Source of the DNA: Turbatrix aceti
Taxonomy: Eukaryota > Nematoda > Chromadorea > Rhabditida > Panagrolaimidae
Length of the DNA stretch: 64,000 nt
Assembly: GCA_963969345.1 (NCBI GenBank)
Contig: OZ017768.1
Span: 310,001-374,000, forward strand
Direction of reading: 5' to 3'
A program made the position numbers and the translations under genes. Within the stretch, counting starts at the first letter, position 1. Every line of letters begins with the position of its first letter. The notes beneath the pieces are model-generated. The model ran no database searches. It worked only from the letters and a program-made list of their open reading frames with translations, and had not been told where the DNA came from. Positions 1 to 11,718 of the stretch are shown piece after piece.

Positions 1-20
1 AACGATGGCCATGCTGTGCT

Positions 21-131
21 ATGCTTGGCCCCCAAAAAACAACACAGAACAGGGTTTTTTTGGGCTCATTGATTGCCTATGTTGCACACATTATTTCCCC
101 TCTGGCCACCATCTTTATTGCATACGCTAAC
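21..131 (+). CDS. Possible first exon / signal peptide of the Smoothened-like gene
   Basis: An ATG at 21 opens 37 codons whose second half is strongly hydrophobic, as in a signal peptide, and the stretch ends at a GT in phase 0, which would join in frame to the exon at 453. The donor (AAC followed by a T-run) is weak and there is no independent support, so the true first exon may lie upstream of the window. Apart from this I see nothing in 1-452. Confidence 0.2.
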
Positions 132-452
132 GTTTTTTTAACGTTACAGATAAAAAATTTCTGTCTTTTTTTCAACGCGACACACGCATGCAAGCACGAA
201 AGATAGAAGGAATGAGGGGAACTGCAATCGATTTGATTTTGGAAGCGGCGGACGTTCTGTTTTTTAAGGGATAGTACGCGAAAGGGGAGCGGCCTGAAAG
301 AGTAAACGAAAAAGAGAGGCACAAACAGTCTGCAGTTGAAAGTTTTTTTGTCAATTAAATTTTTGTTAATTAAAAATTGCGATTTTTATAAGTTTAATAA
401 AAAGGGTTAAATTTTTAAAAATTTTCGACCAATACACATTTTCACGTTTTAG

Positions 453-3400
453 GACATAAAAAACCACCACGACGAATGCAAAACAAAAGACTGGAAATGT
501 GATCGAAAATGTCGGTTTCAATTCACGGAAGACACGGGTATGTGCCATGCTCCTGCGAGGGATGAGTCGTCCTGTTTTGGGCAACCCGTAAACTACAACT
601 ACACCTGGAATCGGGCTGTATCACACTTTCCCAAGGAGATAGAACTCATTCGAAGGTTTCCTAAATGCTGGTCATTTTTGGGACCACTCATGTGCGCGTC
701 TATCTATCGTCCGTGTTCGCATAATCAGTTTATCACGGTTGATATGGATATGGTTAGTCTTTTTTTTGGCCGCGGGGTATTATATACAAAATTTGGTAAA
801 ACTGTGACCAAAAACGTATTAATTTTTAATATCACGATTTGACTACTCCGAACCGAAGTAAGATATCAGATTAGGTTTTACTTTTGGCAAAAGTAACACT
901 TTTCAGTGACTTTTATTTTTTCACAGTATAACAACTTACTTTCAGCCCGGTCGAATTGAGCTCTGGCAAGTTTTCTCGGTCGACGTCTGCCTCCGAGTGA
1001 AATCCGCATGCTCCATACTTGACGACCTCAACCTGTGGCCGGATTTTCTGGATTGTTCGAAACTCGTTCACCTGGACTCTGAGTTGCATCCCGTAGCTCC
1101 AAATGCCGCGAATGAAGAGTTGCTCTTTATCAACAACTCGGTTTGTGCGACGAAGGAGTCTTCGGCGACGTCAGCGTTCAAGTTCCTGCCTGATCAGTGC
1201 ATCTGGCCTCTTGTTCGCGGCGATGAGGCTCTCACGACCCACAACATGACGGAGGCCGTCGTGGATTCGTGCTTTCTTCCCTGCGAATCTCCGCTTGCGG
1301 GATTTGACTGGATCATCGACAGCTACCGTCGACGCAACTCGGTCGTCGCTGGCGTCTTTGCTCTCGTTTTTTTGCTTGTTTGTGTGAGTTTTTTGAGCGT
1401 CCTGAGGTTTGAAAAGGTTTTTTTTAATTTTAGGCGTATCTGATTGTTTTTTCAAAAATCTATCGAACAAGTCTTGTGATCTACTGCCTCGCGCATGCTT
1501 TTGCGTGCATTGGAATGTACCTGAGCATCTGGATGATGGCCGGCAACACGGGGATTCGTGAAAGCGTTGTTTGCATCGCGAACGGACAGCTTCGGAGGAA
1601 TACAAAATGGTAAGGGTTTAAAAAGAGTAAAATTTTTTTTTGGAAATCATGCTGCACACAGTTCAAACAACGTTTATGTATTTTCAAAAAGTACTGATTT
1701 TTGATGAGTTGATGGAAATTAGGCATTTTGGGTACAAAATTACAGTTTGGCGGTTTTTGATCGTTTCTTTATATTTTTTGACGTTTCATGATTTTTTTTA
1801 TGAAACAATCATTTTGGGATCTTGTTTGTTTTACTGGAGTTTTGGGTCTGTAAAAAACATACAATTAAAAAATATTTAATTTTACTGAAAGTGCCTCAAA
1901 AACGGCTAATAAAAAAATTTAGAACAGTTAGATTTTTGTAATAAAAAAATGGAACTTGTGTTGATTTTAGGTCACTGGATACCTGCTCGATGGAAGCGCT
2001 TATCACTACGATTGCCTTGTTATCTGGGAACGGATGGCTTATAGTTATTCTTTTGCTTCGCATTCTACGACCAAAAATCCAGAATGACAACTTGTACGTC
2101 GTCAACGACCGGGGCACCGAAATCAATGCCCGGACGGCACTGACAGTCATCATCTACGGGGGAACAATGTGCATTACGGTACTCGCCGCTGTTTTTGGAT
2201 GGCGCAATGTTAGTTTTTGGATTTTACGTCTTTGAAGAGGCTTACCTCATTTATTTTCAGTACGTTCCTGTCGACGCCATCTCGGGTGTCTGCCACGTCG
2301 GAGTCGGAGATGTCTACCACTGGGCAACTATCCTGGGCCCTCTGGGCATCGGCATTGTCCTGGTTCTCATCTCGGTCGCAGCTGTCGACGCGCAGAAGCG
2401 ATTCCAGGAACGCCGTCTGAGATCGTCGCTCAACGGCAGCCAGGGGAGTCAGCAGTACGTCGCCGGAGCAGGCAGAGTGAATGTTTTGGATCCTGAAATT
2501 GGGCCCATGATTCCTACTCCTCCGGCAGTGCAACCTCCGAGAAATCAGATTGCCGTGCGGTTCGCCGATGAAGAGGAGGAAGAAGGCAGCGAGGCGGATG
2601 CATACGTCTTGGAACACGGTCTTGGTGATGGACTCATTTCGGACTCGTGGATGGGTGAGTTAGGGGGTCGTTTTGCGGGGGGTAAACAGGAAAACATCGC
2701 GATAGGGAAGAAAATTTGTTTTTTTAAACATAAAAATTTAGACATCTTTTTGGTGGCAAATTTAGTGTAGTCTGATTGGCTCAGGGGGATAAAACTGAAT
2801 AGGCCATCTTGTTTACGAATTTTAGCAGGTAAAAGTGTCTAGCCACCTGCTGTCTACTACTACGCTAAAAATCACAAAATCGAACAGATTCAAAAAAATG
2901 AACTCTGGGCCATGACAAACTTTTTTCTTACTTTTCTTACCGTAAAAACCTATCACATTTTTTTTACAAGTGAAGCAAATGAAAACCCGACAATTGATGA
3001 CGGACGTTGTTGATGGTTGCTCGATAGTAGGAAAGAATGAAAAATTTAGTTGGGGGGTCGTTGATAGTGAGCACAAACGTAGTAAAACAACCGCGTTTTA
3101 CTGCCAGCCATCTAATGGGTGGCTTAGCGATAAAAGAGAGAAAAAAATAGCAGAGTAATGAATGACACAAAACGTTTTAACAAACACAGCCAGAAGACAG
3201 GGGGCCCCGGCCGGTCCCCTGCGGGCGGGATTGTTTTCGCGTCGTTTTATCACTGAAATGGGAGATTGAATGGCTCCCATCTCGATGTGTTCGTTTCCGA
3301 AAAAAAACTACCGAGTACATATTGTCGCTTTCAATTAACGTTAAACGTACTATTTGTTAAGCGAGTGTCAGTGATTGACTGCAAGAGAGGTGGTCTGTAG

Positions 3401-6400
3401 CAGGGAGGTTAGGGAGGGGCAAAAATAAGTGTTGTATGACACGAAGGCCCGCACGGGTGCGGATGGCAGGCGTACGTTCGATCGGTTGCTTCAAAATTTT
3501 TGAATTTGATTTACACACGGAAGACGACTCGAAAAACATCTACATGAGCGATCGTATCTAGTAGGATCGAAGAAAAAAATTGTTTATCATTTTATGTGTC
3601 AGTTAAAGCAAAAAATGTGACAGAAATAAATTACCAGACAAAACTCCTCAGTAGTATCAACAGGTCAAAGACAGGTGTGGTAATATATTTTTGTTGGTGG
3701 TATTACTACGTGAAATATTTATTACTGTATTGTTTTCAAAAAAAATATATTAATCTAGTGATGCCAAGAAAAATGGTTAATGAACTAATGTATGAAAAAA
3801 ATTTAGGTGGCGTCTTTATTGCACTGGCAATCGTCTTTGGCACGGCATTGATGGTTCAACTTTCGGGAATTCTGGAAGGGTTCCAACCAGACACAGAAAG
3901 GCGGTATATCAGAGACAGTATCAGGTGGGCGTTTTTTTGGGAACGGAAAGGGCATACTGTAATTAGACGTGCTAAAAAACAAAAAGAATATTCAGTTTTT
4001 ATGATTACGGTATGAAAAAAATAATATATTTTGTCGAAAGGTAATAAAATAGCTACAGTTTTTCTGTTTTGATAAATAAATAACAGTTACAACAAATTAT
4101 GAATGTGAACTTTTTGAAAAATAACAAAACAGGATCAAAACGTGAATGTTTATCCTAACGAAAGTAAATAGCGACAAGACTGATGAAAAGTAATAAAAAA
4201 AAAAAATCGATATAACGGTAAAAAAACACTTACCAAAAGTAATATTTTTTGTAGCTTTTGAGTAATGATTGATTGTTCTTCAAAAAAAGGTTACGGTAGC
4301 TGTTTTTTTATTAATAAACACCGTAATTAAATGAGTTTTTTTTGTCATAATTTTGTAAGCTTTGCTTTATTATTTACGTTACCATAAAAGTTCAACGATC
4401 AAAAATTACCCCCTTAACGGTAACTAATTTTACTTTAACGCTTATTTTTTTGATTACAAACGACGTCGTGGGTCTGGGACGTTCTTTGTTGTCAATTTTT
4501 TTGATGAATGAGAAAGAAGAAAAGCCCAAAGTTGTCAAATTGTTGCTACTTTTTTCTTATTCTATTGTTTTGGGCAAGATGGGGAAGTTAAGTCAAGTCA
4601 GGTCACCGAAGCCCATTAACGAAGGACGAGGCAAGGCAGGGAAAATGAGTTTAGGGAAAGGTCAGCACCGCTCGGTAGACGTTAGCTCGCCTTGTGCCGC
4701 GCGATCCTTTATCCGTGTCCTTTATCCGCTCCGTTAGGACCGCTGGACAAAGACCTGTCGTCAACAACCGACGAAAGTATCCCATCTAATTAGATAATAC
4801 AACTTTTGACGAAAAGTGTTGCGAAAAAAGAAGGAAGGAAAAAAGGTGGTCAACAATACGCGTTTTTTTCTGGGTGGATAAAAAAACGAGAGAGAAAAAA
4901 GCGCTTTGCCGGGCGACTGGCTGGTCGGTTTGCTGCGTTGGGGGTCGTGGCTGGCTGTCGGGAAGGGGAATGATTAGCACCAGCGGACGGCAGAGTCCTT
5001 TTTTTGCTTCCCCCGCCTGCAAAGTTTTTTGTTTCCTACTATGGCTAACTTTCACAGGGACTAGTTGCGAACGAGTGAGTAATCAATCGACTCCCAGGCT
5101 GGGCTAATAGCGGACGTTTAGTTGACGGGGCCCGGGCAATCGCAATGATATGCACGGAGACCAACCTTACACCTCCCATAACTGACAGGTGTATGCGTTG
5201 GGGGGACTGATTTTTTGAACCGATAGAAAAAAATGTACAAGCAGTAAAAAAATATAGGTCTTTTTGGTGGTGGTAACGACTCTCGTGGTAGAGTAGGGTT
5301 GAATATGTGTAACGTAAACACCAGCAAAAAAACCAAAACGTGGTTTTTTTGCTTGGTAATGACAGCTCATCCTTGAAAGGCTCAGAACTACCCGGGCGCC
5401 GCCTGTGGGGTGGGTTTTTTTAACGAGGGGGGAAAAGAGATAAGAGCGGTTTTTACGAGCTTTTTTTACACACACACAATCTTACTCGCGTTGACAAAAA
5501 CAAGGGGGGTAAGGAAATGAAGCGTTGATAAAAAAAAGTTGTTGCTTCCGACTAGGAAGGATGGGATCATGCTTTGGCTTTTTTTATATTTAATTATTTA
5601 TATCGATGTTTTTTTTGCATTCTTACGGTAGAGAAAAACTGTTTACTTTTTTTTGTATAATAGGGATATCTGTTTCTTAAGTGTAACTTTATGATGAGTA
5701 ATGAACAATTTGTTCACTATCATGTTATTTTTTTATTTTTTTAAGTTAAATTAATGCTTTGCCACTATGTTATTTTGGTAGGAAAGAATTAACTTTTGAC
5801 TGATATTTTGCCACATTCCATTTTTTAGGTGAAAATTGAATCTTCCAAAAATGTCAATGTTGTTTATTCTCATAACATTTTTGTTTCGGTGGTATAATCC
5901 ATCAGTAGGGTCCTGTTAAAAAATACAGATTAAAGTAAATAGTTATCAGCACGAATCGTTTTTTTACTACAGAAGTAAGACGAGTTTTTAAGACAAAATG
6001 TGTCAAGAAAAATAAGAGAAGTTTTGACATAGGACTGTTTGTTGTATCAAATTGCGGTCCCATGTTGCAACATTAATAATAATAATAGGCGGAACTAATA
6101 ATATGGGGGCCGGGATAGAATTTTTTTGGTCAAGTAACTTTTTTTTGAAACAGGGTGTGCTAACTTTACGTTTTGGTCGCGTTTTTTGGATGTTTAAAAT
6201 TTGAACTGCGTATGTGCCAAACAACAACTTTTTTATTGTATACATAAAAGGAACAAGAAAAAATTTTTTTACTCTATTTGCAGTTGTTTTTCAGAAAAAC
6301 TAATTTTTTGATACGGGTTTTTGACGGATGAATGAACTTGTCTTTCTTGTCAGCTATAAACAAAACTGCACTTTTAGCTCTTGTTATTCTCTGTTTTTTA

Positions 6401-9400
6401 TCCTTTGCTGTTTTGCGTTGGTTGTAAAGTAACGGAACAAAAAAATTAGCTACCCTTTGTGTGGCATTTTTTTTAGCAAAAATATATTAGAAACGTGAAG
6501 TGACTAAAATTCGATCCGGCTTTTCATTTTTCATAAAGTGTTGACTTAATGCGTTTATTACGGTTCATTTTTTAGCTGCTCACTCAAATCGATGACGACG
6601 ATGACAGACACAAATCGATGGTGGAATCGAACAGTTCGTCAAGATCACCCCTTCTTTGAACACGATCCTTACGTCAGAAAAGCTTCTCTATTTGAGTGAG
6701 TTTTTTTGGAAGGGGTACAATAGATACAGGAAACCTGCTATTGCTACGTTTGTTGGATTTGGGTTGGGGCCGTTTTGTATTACGGCTCTAGAAAAAAAAA
6801 ACGCAGTATTTTCACGCAATTCGTGAGTCGTAATTTTTCATGACTGTAGTCAATAAAAAAATGTGGGTTAATTAAAACTTGCCGGGTGGCGATTTTTTAT
6901 ACCGATAAGAAACAAAAAAAAATTGTCATGCGCGGTGATGAAAAATTGTACCAAAATTTTTTTTCTGTGCTAAAAAAAGTGGCAGGCAGCTGGAAATTTA
7001 TTGTGCTGAGCTGGAAAAAAAACAGGACAGGGTACAATGGAAAGACGGACGCAGGAAGTCAGGGTTTGAAACAATAGCACTTGAAATACAAAATTTTATA
7101 CAATTATGGTAAAAATTGTAGCAGTTGACTTCTTAGAAAATATCGTAAAAATATAGTTTCTAGATTCTATTTTTTTAAAGTAACGCAAGAGCGAAAATCC
7201 TAAAAAATATGGATATGAAACGGTAAAAAAATACATTTACGAATTCTTGATTTTTGGTAACTTTTTTTTATAATTTTTTTTTTAATTTTGAAAGTATTTT
7301 TGCGAAAAAAACGTTTCTTATTTACGTAAAAAATGTTTTTACTCAAAAAATGTTTAGCACGGAAAGCGCCCCAGGATGCACACTGACCGTTCTAACGAAT
7401 TCCCAATTCATCGTGGCATTCTTCTACGCTATCGTTCTTCCATCCCTTCCATTCTGGGTCATGGCGGCGTGCTTCCTTGCCGGCTTCTACGGAAATGGCA
7501 TGAAATCTGTCAAGAAAGTCTCTACGCCGAAGAACCCCTTCCAAACGGCAGCGAGTCGTCGACGGAAGCGATTTCGTGAACTGACCGTCACTCGACGGCA
7601 CCCACTTATCACCGGTGACACCGAACCGCTGCCATGCAAGAAAGGCGACGGCGATAACGGCCAAGAGCTCGTCGAGATGAGTCAAAGTGATGCTACTACT
7701 GCTGCGCCTTCTGAAAGCGCCTACAGTGCACCTGCCAGACTCAATGCTCCGCCGAGTACCCTGGATGGTGATGATGAAACGCTGTCTACGATTGCCCACA
7801 GTGAACCTGGTCTGACGACGGACAGGGGACTTCGAGAAGAGAGAAAGTGAGTGTGTTGGATGAAAAAAAATTGTGTTAGATTTTGATTGTAGGCTACACA
7901 TGGAAAAGAGACTGAAGAATCACCGACGAGACAAGCAGGTGTATTTTGACAAGCTCAGCAAGCGACCGAGGACACTTTTTTCGATTGATTCGGGTGATCT
8001 GGCGTCTGGCGAATCGGTGGGATCGACATCGACTGATGAGATTACGGTACGTGGGGAACAGGAAAAACTATTTTTCAGAGGCATCGCTATTTCAAAATAC
8101 TTTATAGTATAATATTTATTTTTTGTTTTAGTTAAAAACACGGCAAATTGTTTACCAAATATTTTATTTTTATTTTTTAGAACCACTTCCGTGCAATGAC
8201 GGCCATGCATGCTCATTCCGCTGCCCTGATTGCCGACGGCGTCCAGGCGATGAAGTACATGGCCCAAAACATGACAGCTATCGCTGCTGGAGCTGTTGTC
8301 TTTCCCTCAACGATTCAGCAACAGGAAATGCCAACGACTTTGAAACCCAAGCCATGTCAGCGGCGAAGCCGACTCCAACCCCAGACTCCTGCATCAGAAT
8401 CCTCCGGCTCTGCAAGTGATATTTCGTTTGATGCCCTGAGACCGACATCCAAGCCTCCTCGACCCAGAAAGGCAGAAGCTGAACTCGTCGGAAAAGCCCG
8501 CAACCTAGGATCCACGGATCCCCCACTCGAAGTGTACCACGCTCCAGAAGAGTCGGAATCAGACGACTTTGATTTGGTCGTTACCGATACCCTAGACGAT
8601 CCCCAGTACGAGTGGGCACTGCCGAATCCTTCCTGCGATGTCCTCCTCCAATGGCAGCACCTCAAAGACAACTACGACGCCCGAGGACCCGATCCACTCT
8701 CTTTGTCTGTCGAAGAGACGAAGGGCAATCTCGTCTTTCGAATCATTGCTCACTGTGGTGACGTTTTGCCTGAGTGGGTCTTCCAGGCTTTTCGGTGAGC
8801 TTTGAAACGGGAATAAGTTTTAAAAAGAAAAAATAAGTCGGAATTTTGGTCAAGTTTTGTGTCATTGGAACGCTTTTTTATTAACAAAAACGTATCTTTT
8901 TTTGTTTTATTCGAATGCTGCCTAATTGTTCTAAATATACATTTTCGATTTTTGTTATATAAAATGTTTTTATATTACAAAATATTTTTGGGATATTGTT
9001 CAAAACCACTTTTTCAGAGACGCAGCAGTTGAAGCATACGAAGATGCATTCAGCACGGATCCCGACAAGGAGGAATTCATCGTTGAGCTTGGCGGCTTCC
9101 CTGACACAGAACCCATTGAAGCTGGCACGGACGAAAGCCTCGAATCCTTTGTACTTCCCCACGTCTGCACCGCTCTCAAATCCGCCGCCGAAACGCTCCA
9201 CATCGACACCAGCGTGTTCCTCATTCAGCCTACGCACTGGCTTCTCGGCGAAGATGAATTTGACCAGCTCAAGCAAAATCTCACCGGCTGCTCGTCTGAA
9301 TCTGCGAAGGACGACGATGATGAAGAAGGTGAAGACGAAGACGAGCTAGGATCAACTTCGATGAGTGTCGAGAGCAGCGACGATTCTTCCCAGCCCATCG

Positions 9401-10914
9401 GCGACGATCCTGTGCTGGCGGAGGGTGAGCAGAGGGTGACCAGGAAAAGACAGCAGTCCACGACTGTCGAGCAGGCCCACGCGAAACAACTAGGGGGTAG
9501 CGGCGAGAGCGCGACGGAGGACGACGGGCCGGGGCCGTCGACGCGGGTTTCAAAGGCCCTGGTCGGGCAGAAGGTGCCCAGGAGATCTGATGACAACGCG
9601 TTGCCTGGACCTTCTACATCTTCGGACGAGCCTCGTGACGGAAAAACGGTTTCGAGACGAAATCACTGTGAAGTCCCGGTAACAGTTCCCATCACCGAAG
9701 GACGGACAGCGACGATTCGTCCGAATTCGCACGGCCTCCCCGAGCACGCTCCGATGTTTCCAAAACCACTTGACAAGCGAGGCCTTCGCGAAGTCACGCC
9801 GCAGTACGTCGCCAACCTGAGGTTGTCAGTGGCCAATCGCAATCCGTACAGAGAACCGCCACTGCTGCCTGAACCGGGTCCCGGTCAGACGTTCAAATAC
9901 TTCATCATGGAGGAAGACAACCCAGATGATCCGTCGGTTTTGTATTACGATCTCATTCCACTGGTTCCGCCGCCCAGGCCTCTGCCTCCGAGACCGGATG
10001 AGCCCCAAAGCAGTTCGCAGCCGAGTGATCCCTTCGAGGTGAATCTCCAGCCCATGGAAGCGCCCATCACCAATGCCTATGGTTTGTCGGAGGCTTTTGC
10101 CCCGGTTCCAACTCACAGTTTGCAGGTGGGTTCAAAGTTAAAATCATTGAAAAATTTTTTTATAAAATTATTTCTCAAAACGAAAATTTTTCTTTTCAAG
10201 GTGTCAAAGTGGTCCAGGAGTAAGGGTTCGTCCAGAAATTACGTCATTGCAAAATCTGTGATTTTTTAGCCCCCCTCACTCTTTCGTTATCGATTTTCAC
10301 TTTAAAGTAAGAGGAGTCGATCATTTTTTTACCCCCTTCCCTCCTCTAAGAATGGCGTAATTTCTGGACAACCCCTAACAATAAATATATAGCAAAAGCA
10401 TAAAAATCGTTGTTTTCAGGACCTGATCCCAGATTCAAACGATCGTTTTCTCCTCTCAACGACCGAAATGCGTCTGCTCCACGACCCCGCCATCCAGAGA
10501 CTTGCGATGTCGTCCGGTACGACCAGACTCTCTACACAAGGGGCGAGAAACTTTGTATCAACGCTCAAAAATGCAACCGCCCAAAATCCCTACGGTGGAA
10601 CGACGATGATTCCCCTCAATCCTCCCAGACGCCGGCCACGACCTCCGCCCCAGCAGGCTTTTCAACTTAGCACCGTGCCGCCACCTGATCTTGTCGCGCT
10701 TTCGCAAGAGAGAATTGACGAGCGCCCCGAGGAAGAATCCGGAGCTTCCACATCGGTCAATCAGGGTTCAGCGATGGAAACATCCTCTGAACATGATCCG
10801 GAGCAGACTACCGCCACCGAAGCAGGCGCTCAAGTGACCGTACAGGAAAACGGTCGAAGAGGCGAGTTGCCGAACGTAATCAAAGAAGCCGTTGAACAGC
10901 ATGGTACCGGTTAA
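453..10914 (+). CDS. smo: Smoothened-like Hedgehog-pathway receptor (5' partial, 12 exons)
   Basis: Exons 453-752, 946-1383, 1434-1609, 1971-2208, 2261-2654, 3807-3924, 6576-6695, 7358-7846, 7893-8046, 8181-8794, 9018-10125, 10420-10914 have GT-AG ends, matching phases and a summed length divisible by three (1,547 residues plus stop). Residues 1-170 are a cysteine-rich domain with the Smoothened-type CW...PLMCA.Y.PC pattern; the linker has QCIWPLVRGD, close to the Smoothened QC.VPLVRTD motif. Seven hydrophobic helices follow (about 233-254, 259-281, 313-336, 360-382, 405-427, 517-540, 612-640). DAISGVCHVG before TM5 matches Smoothened. In other animals the protein transmits Hedgehog signals at the plasma membrane or cilium. 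Oddities: an acidic third cytoplasmic loop of nearly 90 residues and a Ser/Pro/Glu-rich tail of about 900 residues, longer than the fly or human tails. The start codon and signal peptide are not securely seen. A Frizzled is less likely given the linker and CRD motifs. Confidence 0.85.
2655..3806 (+). other. Smoothened intron 5
   Basis: Intron between the exon ending in TM5/ICL3 and the TM6 exon (GTGAGT donor, ATTTAG acceptor). It holds a short GC-rich patch near 3190-3235 but no repeat or gene that I can define. Confidence 0.7.
3925..6575 (+). other. Smoothened intron 6 (2.65 kb)
   Basis: The longest intron of the gene, between the TM6 exon and the exon that encodes part of the third extracellular loop. 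It is AT-rich with many T-runs. A less AT-rich stretch at about 4570-5110 has open reading frames on both strands, but none looks like a conserved protein. No inverted repeat was noticed. Confidence 0.6.
6696..7357 (+). other. Smoothened intron 7
   Basis: Intron of about 660 nt (GTGAGT donor, TGTTTAG acceptor) before the TM7 exon. It is low-complexity AT-rich sequence with nothing else recognised. Confidence 0.6.
10224..10375. mobile_element. Short MITE (PIF/Harbinger-like) in last Smoothened intron
   Basis: A 152-bp element bounded by inverted repeats starting GGGTTCGTCCAGAAATTACG on the left and, inverted, GGGGTTGTCCAGAAATTACG on the right. It is flanked by TAA on both sides (10221-10223 and 10376-10378). 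A 3-bp TWA duplication is typical of PIF/Harbinger elements; the family assignment is inference. There is no coding capacity. It lies wholly in the intron 10126-10419. Confidence 0.65.
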
Positions 10915-11218
10915 GGCAACTCTTGACCTAACCGCTATTTGGCATGAAATGCGATTCTTATATCATACTTTGTTAGTACTTTTTTTAGTTTCAAAGAAGC
11001 TCAAGGCTTCTCTAATTCACTGTTTCCACTCCACTTTCGACAACTTCCGACTGTGATTTGTATTTAATACACACGCACCAATGATCTGACCGTTATGACA
11101 GAATTTTGATGACCGTTTCTGTAAATTTACGTTTTCTTTTTTATCAGTTTTTTTTGTTTTGGCTATTCATGAGAACGGCCGCTAAAGTTTTGTTAATTAT
11201 TATTTTTGATGTTGAAAA

Positions 11219-11224
11219 AATAAA
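11219..11224 (+). terminator. Poly(A) signal for the Smoothened-like gene
   Basis: An AATAAA lies about 305 nt after the stop codon, following a long AT-rich 3' UTR. Confidence 0.5.
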
Positions 11225-11718
11225 ACGTTGATTTGAATAATTGTAAAATCAATATTCATGCCCCGAAACTTTTAAGTGTGTTGAAGAGCAGCAAGATTCG
11301 TTGCTTGTAGAAAAGTGCAATATGCATGTCAACGTTAGTTGGTTAAAAGATACTCCAACCCCAGGTGGTGTAGCAGTCGTCGGAATAAAAATATATCTGA
11401 TGCCCCAGAGGCGAAATTCAACGAAAAATAATCACCCTTCTTTAATTTTCTTAAATTTTTTGGGAAATCCGCTCGGAATTTTGCGGGGAATTTGGCAGAA
11501 GTTGGGCTCCGGGGATTATTCCCATCACGCAGAGCGTTCCAGATGTAAAATGTAACGTTGATGCCAGATTATCTATTCTGGATACTAATTTGCATAGATT
11601 TTTTCTAGACTGACCAGCACACTTTTTTTTTCACTCATCGACCTGTTGACTTACTCATTGACGACTGACCGACCCACTGATTGACGTCGTACTCACAGAT
11701 CATTAACAACCAACTACA
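11225..11718. other. Intergenic, upstream of the acid phosphatase
   Basis: About 490 nt between the Smoothened poly(A) signal and the next start codon. No repeat was seen. ACTCACAG just upstream (ends 11698) could be a splice or trans-splice acceptor for the downstream mRNA. Confidence 0.5.

Noticed and set aside
453..1383. Assignment of the CRD exons to a Frizzled gene
   Set aside because: The CW...PLMCA.Y.PC pattern, the CIWPLVRGD linker and the later DAISGVCHVG motif fit Smoothened better than Frizzled.
4570..5110. GC-richer stretch in Smoothened intron 6 as a nested gene or missed exon
   Set aside because: The flanking Smoothened exons join in frame without it, and its frames on both strands show no recognisable protein or splice pattern.
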